Of a DNA stretch of 6,371 nt, positions 6,243 through 6,371 are shown in pieces. A program made the position numbers and the translations under genes. Position 1 is the first letter of the stretch; the number at the start of each line of letters is the position of its first letter. The notes under the pieces are model-generated. The model was not told where the DNA came from. It did no database searches and saw nothing but the letters and a program-made list of their open reading frames with translations. The stretch lies in the NCBI GenBank assembly GCA_947464705.1, contig CANHYD010000140.1:1-6371 (forward strand), given 5' to 3'. Origin of the DNA: Verrucomicrobiota bacterium (GTDB lineage Bacteria > Verrucomicrobiota > Verrucomicrobiia > Limisphaerales > UBA9464).

Positions 6243-6353
6243 GCGGGATCGGTCCTGCGCGCGCTGAGGAGGCTCTGGGGAGGATGGGGCTTTCGCGCTG
6301 TGCGCGAGGGGCTTTGGTGATCGCCTCCAAGGCTCGCTGCGGACCGATCCCGC
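6243..6353. repeat. 111-nt nested inverted repeat (possible structured RNA or small palindromic element)
   Basis: The outer arms GCGGGATCGGTCC (6243-6255) and GGACCGATCCCGC (6341-6353) are perfect 13-bp reverse complements. Inside them GGAGGC (6268-6273) pairs with GCCTCC (6323-6328). At the centre TCGCGC (6293-6298) pairs with GCGCGA (6302-6307) around TGT, extendable by G-U pairs. All three are correctly nested, so the whole segment can fold into one long interrupted hairpin. It could be a structured RNA or leader transcribed from the promoter candidate at 6191-6217, or a MITE-like or REP-like element. No obvious target-site duplication was identified flanking the arms. A run of T residues after it cannot be assessed because the window ends 18 nt later. 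Confidence 0.6.
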
Positions 6354-6371
6354 TCCGCTTGGCGTATGGGG

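Noticed and set aside
6284..6371. Possible gene start (ATG at 6284) open to the right edge with GGAGG and GGGAGG upstream
   Set aside because: The purine-rich sequence is part of the nested stem, the GGGAGG abuts the ATG, and the translation includes the inverted-repeat arm and resembles nothing known. Sequence beyond 6371 would be needed to revive it.

Overview
The window is GC-rich bacterial DNA carrying four substantial protein genes and one tRNA gene. It most likely comes from the PVC group (Verrucomicrobiota or Planctomycetota). Three things suggest this: the exported redoxin has a planctomycete/verrucomicrobial flavour (Trp-rich C-terminus around a TMWP cis-proline motif), there is a secreted CotH-type kinase-fold protein with an HGMDQLL motif, and none of the four genes has a well-placed Shine-Dalgarno sequence. 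The lineage is an inference from protein style and was not tested by a search.

Layout, left to right. Positions 1-44 may hold the last codons of an unrecognised gene. Positions 45-217 are non-coding and hold two perfect 8-bp hairpins (78-96 and 141-160). The + strand gene at 218-1417 encodes an exported thioredoxin-fold protein with a CHNC active site. A 240-bp spacer follows, and everything after it that is recognisable as a gene lies on the - strand: tRNA-Gly(UCC) with encoded CCA (1658-1732), glycerate kinase (1831-2952), a 287-bp spacer with a 13-bp tandem duplication, a secreted CotH-like protein (3240-4904), and aspartate-semialdehyde dehydrogenase (4986-5996). The right end (5997-6371) is non-coding as far as can be seen. 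It contains a rightward promoter-like element (6191-6217) and a 111-nt nested inverted repeat (6243-6353).

Functionally the genes look like an ordinary chromosomal mixture rather than one pathway. Asd feeds Lys/Met/Thr and diaminopimelate synthesis, glycerate kinase feeds glycerate into lower glycolysis, and the other two are exported proteins. Asd and the CotH-like gene are 81 bp apart and could share a transcript; glycerate kinase is separated by 287 bp. No defence system, CRISPR array, integrase or transposase is visible. The least explained part is the right-hand structured element; the secreted CotH-like protein and the hairpin pair upstream of the redoxin come next.
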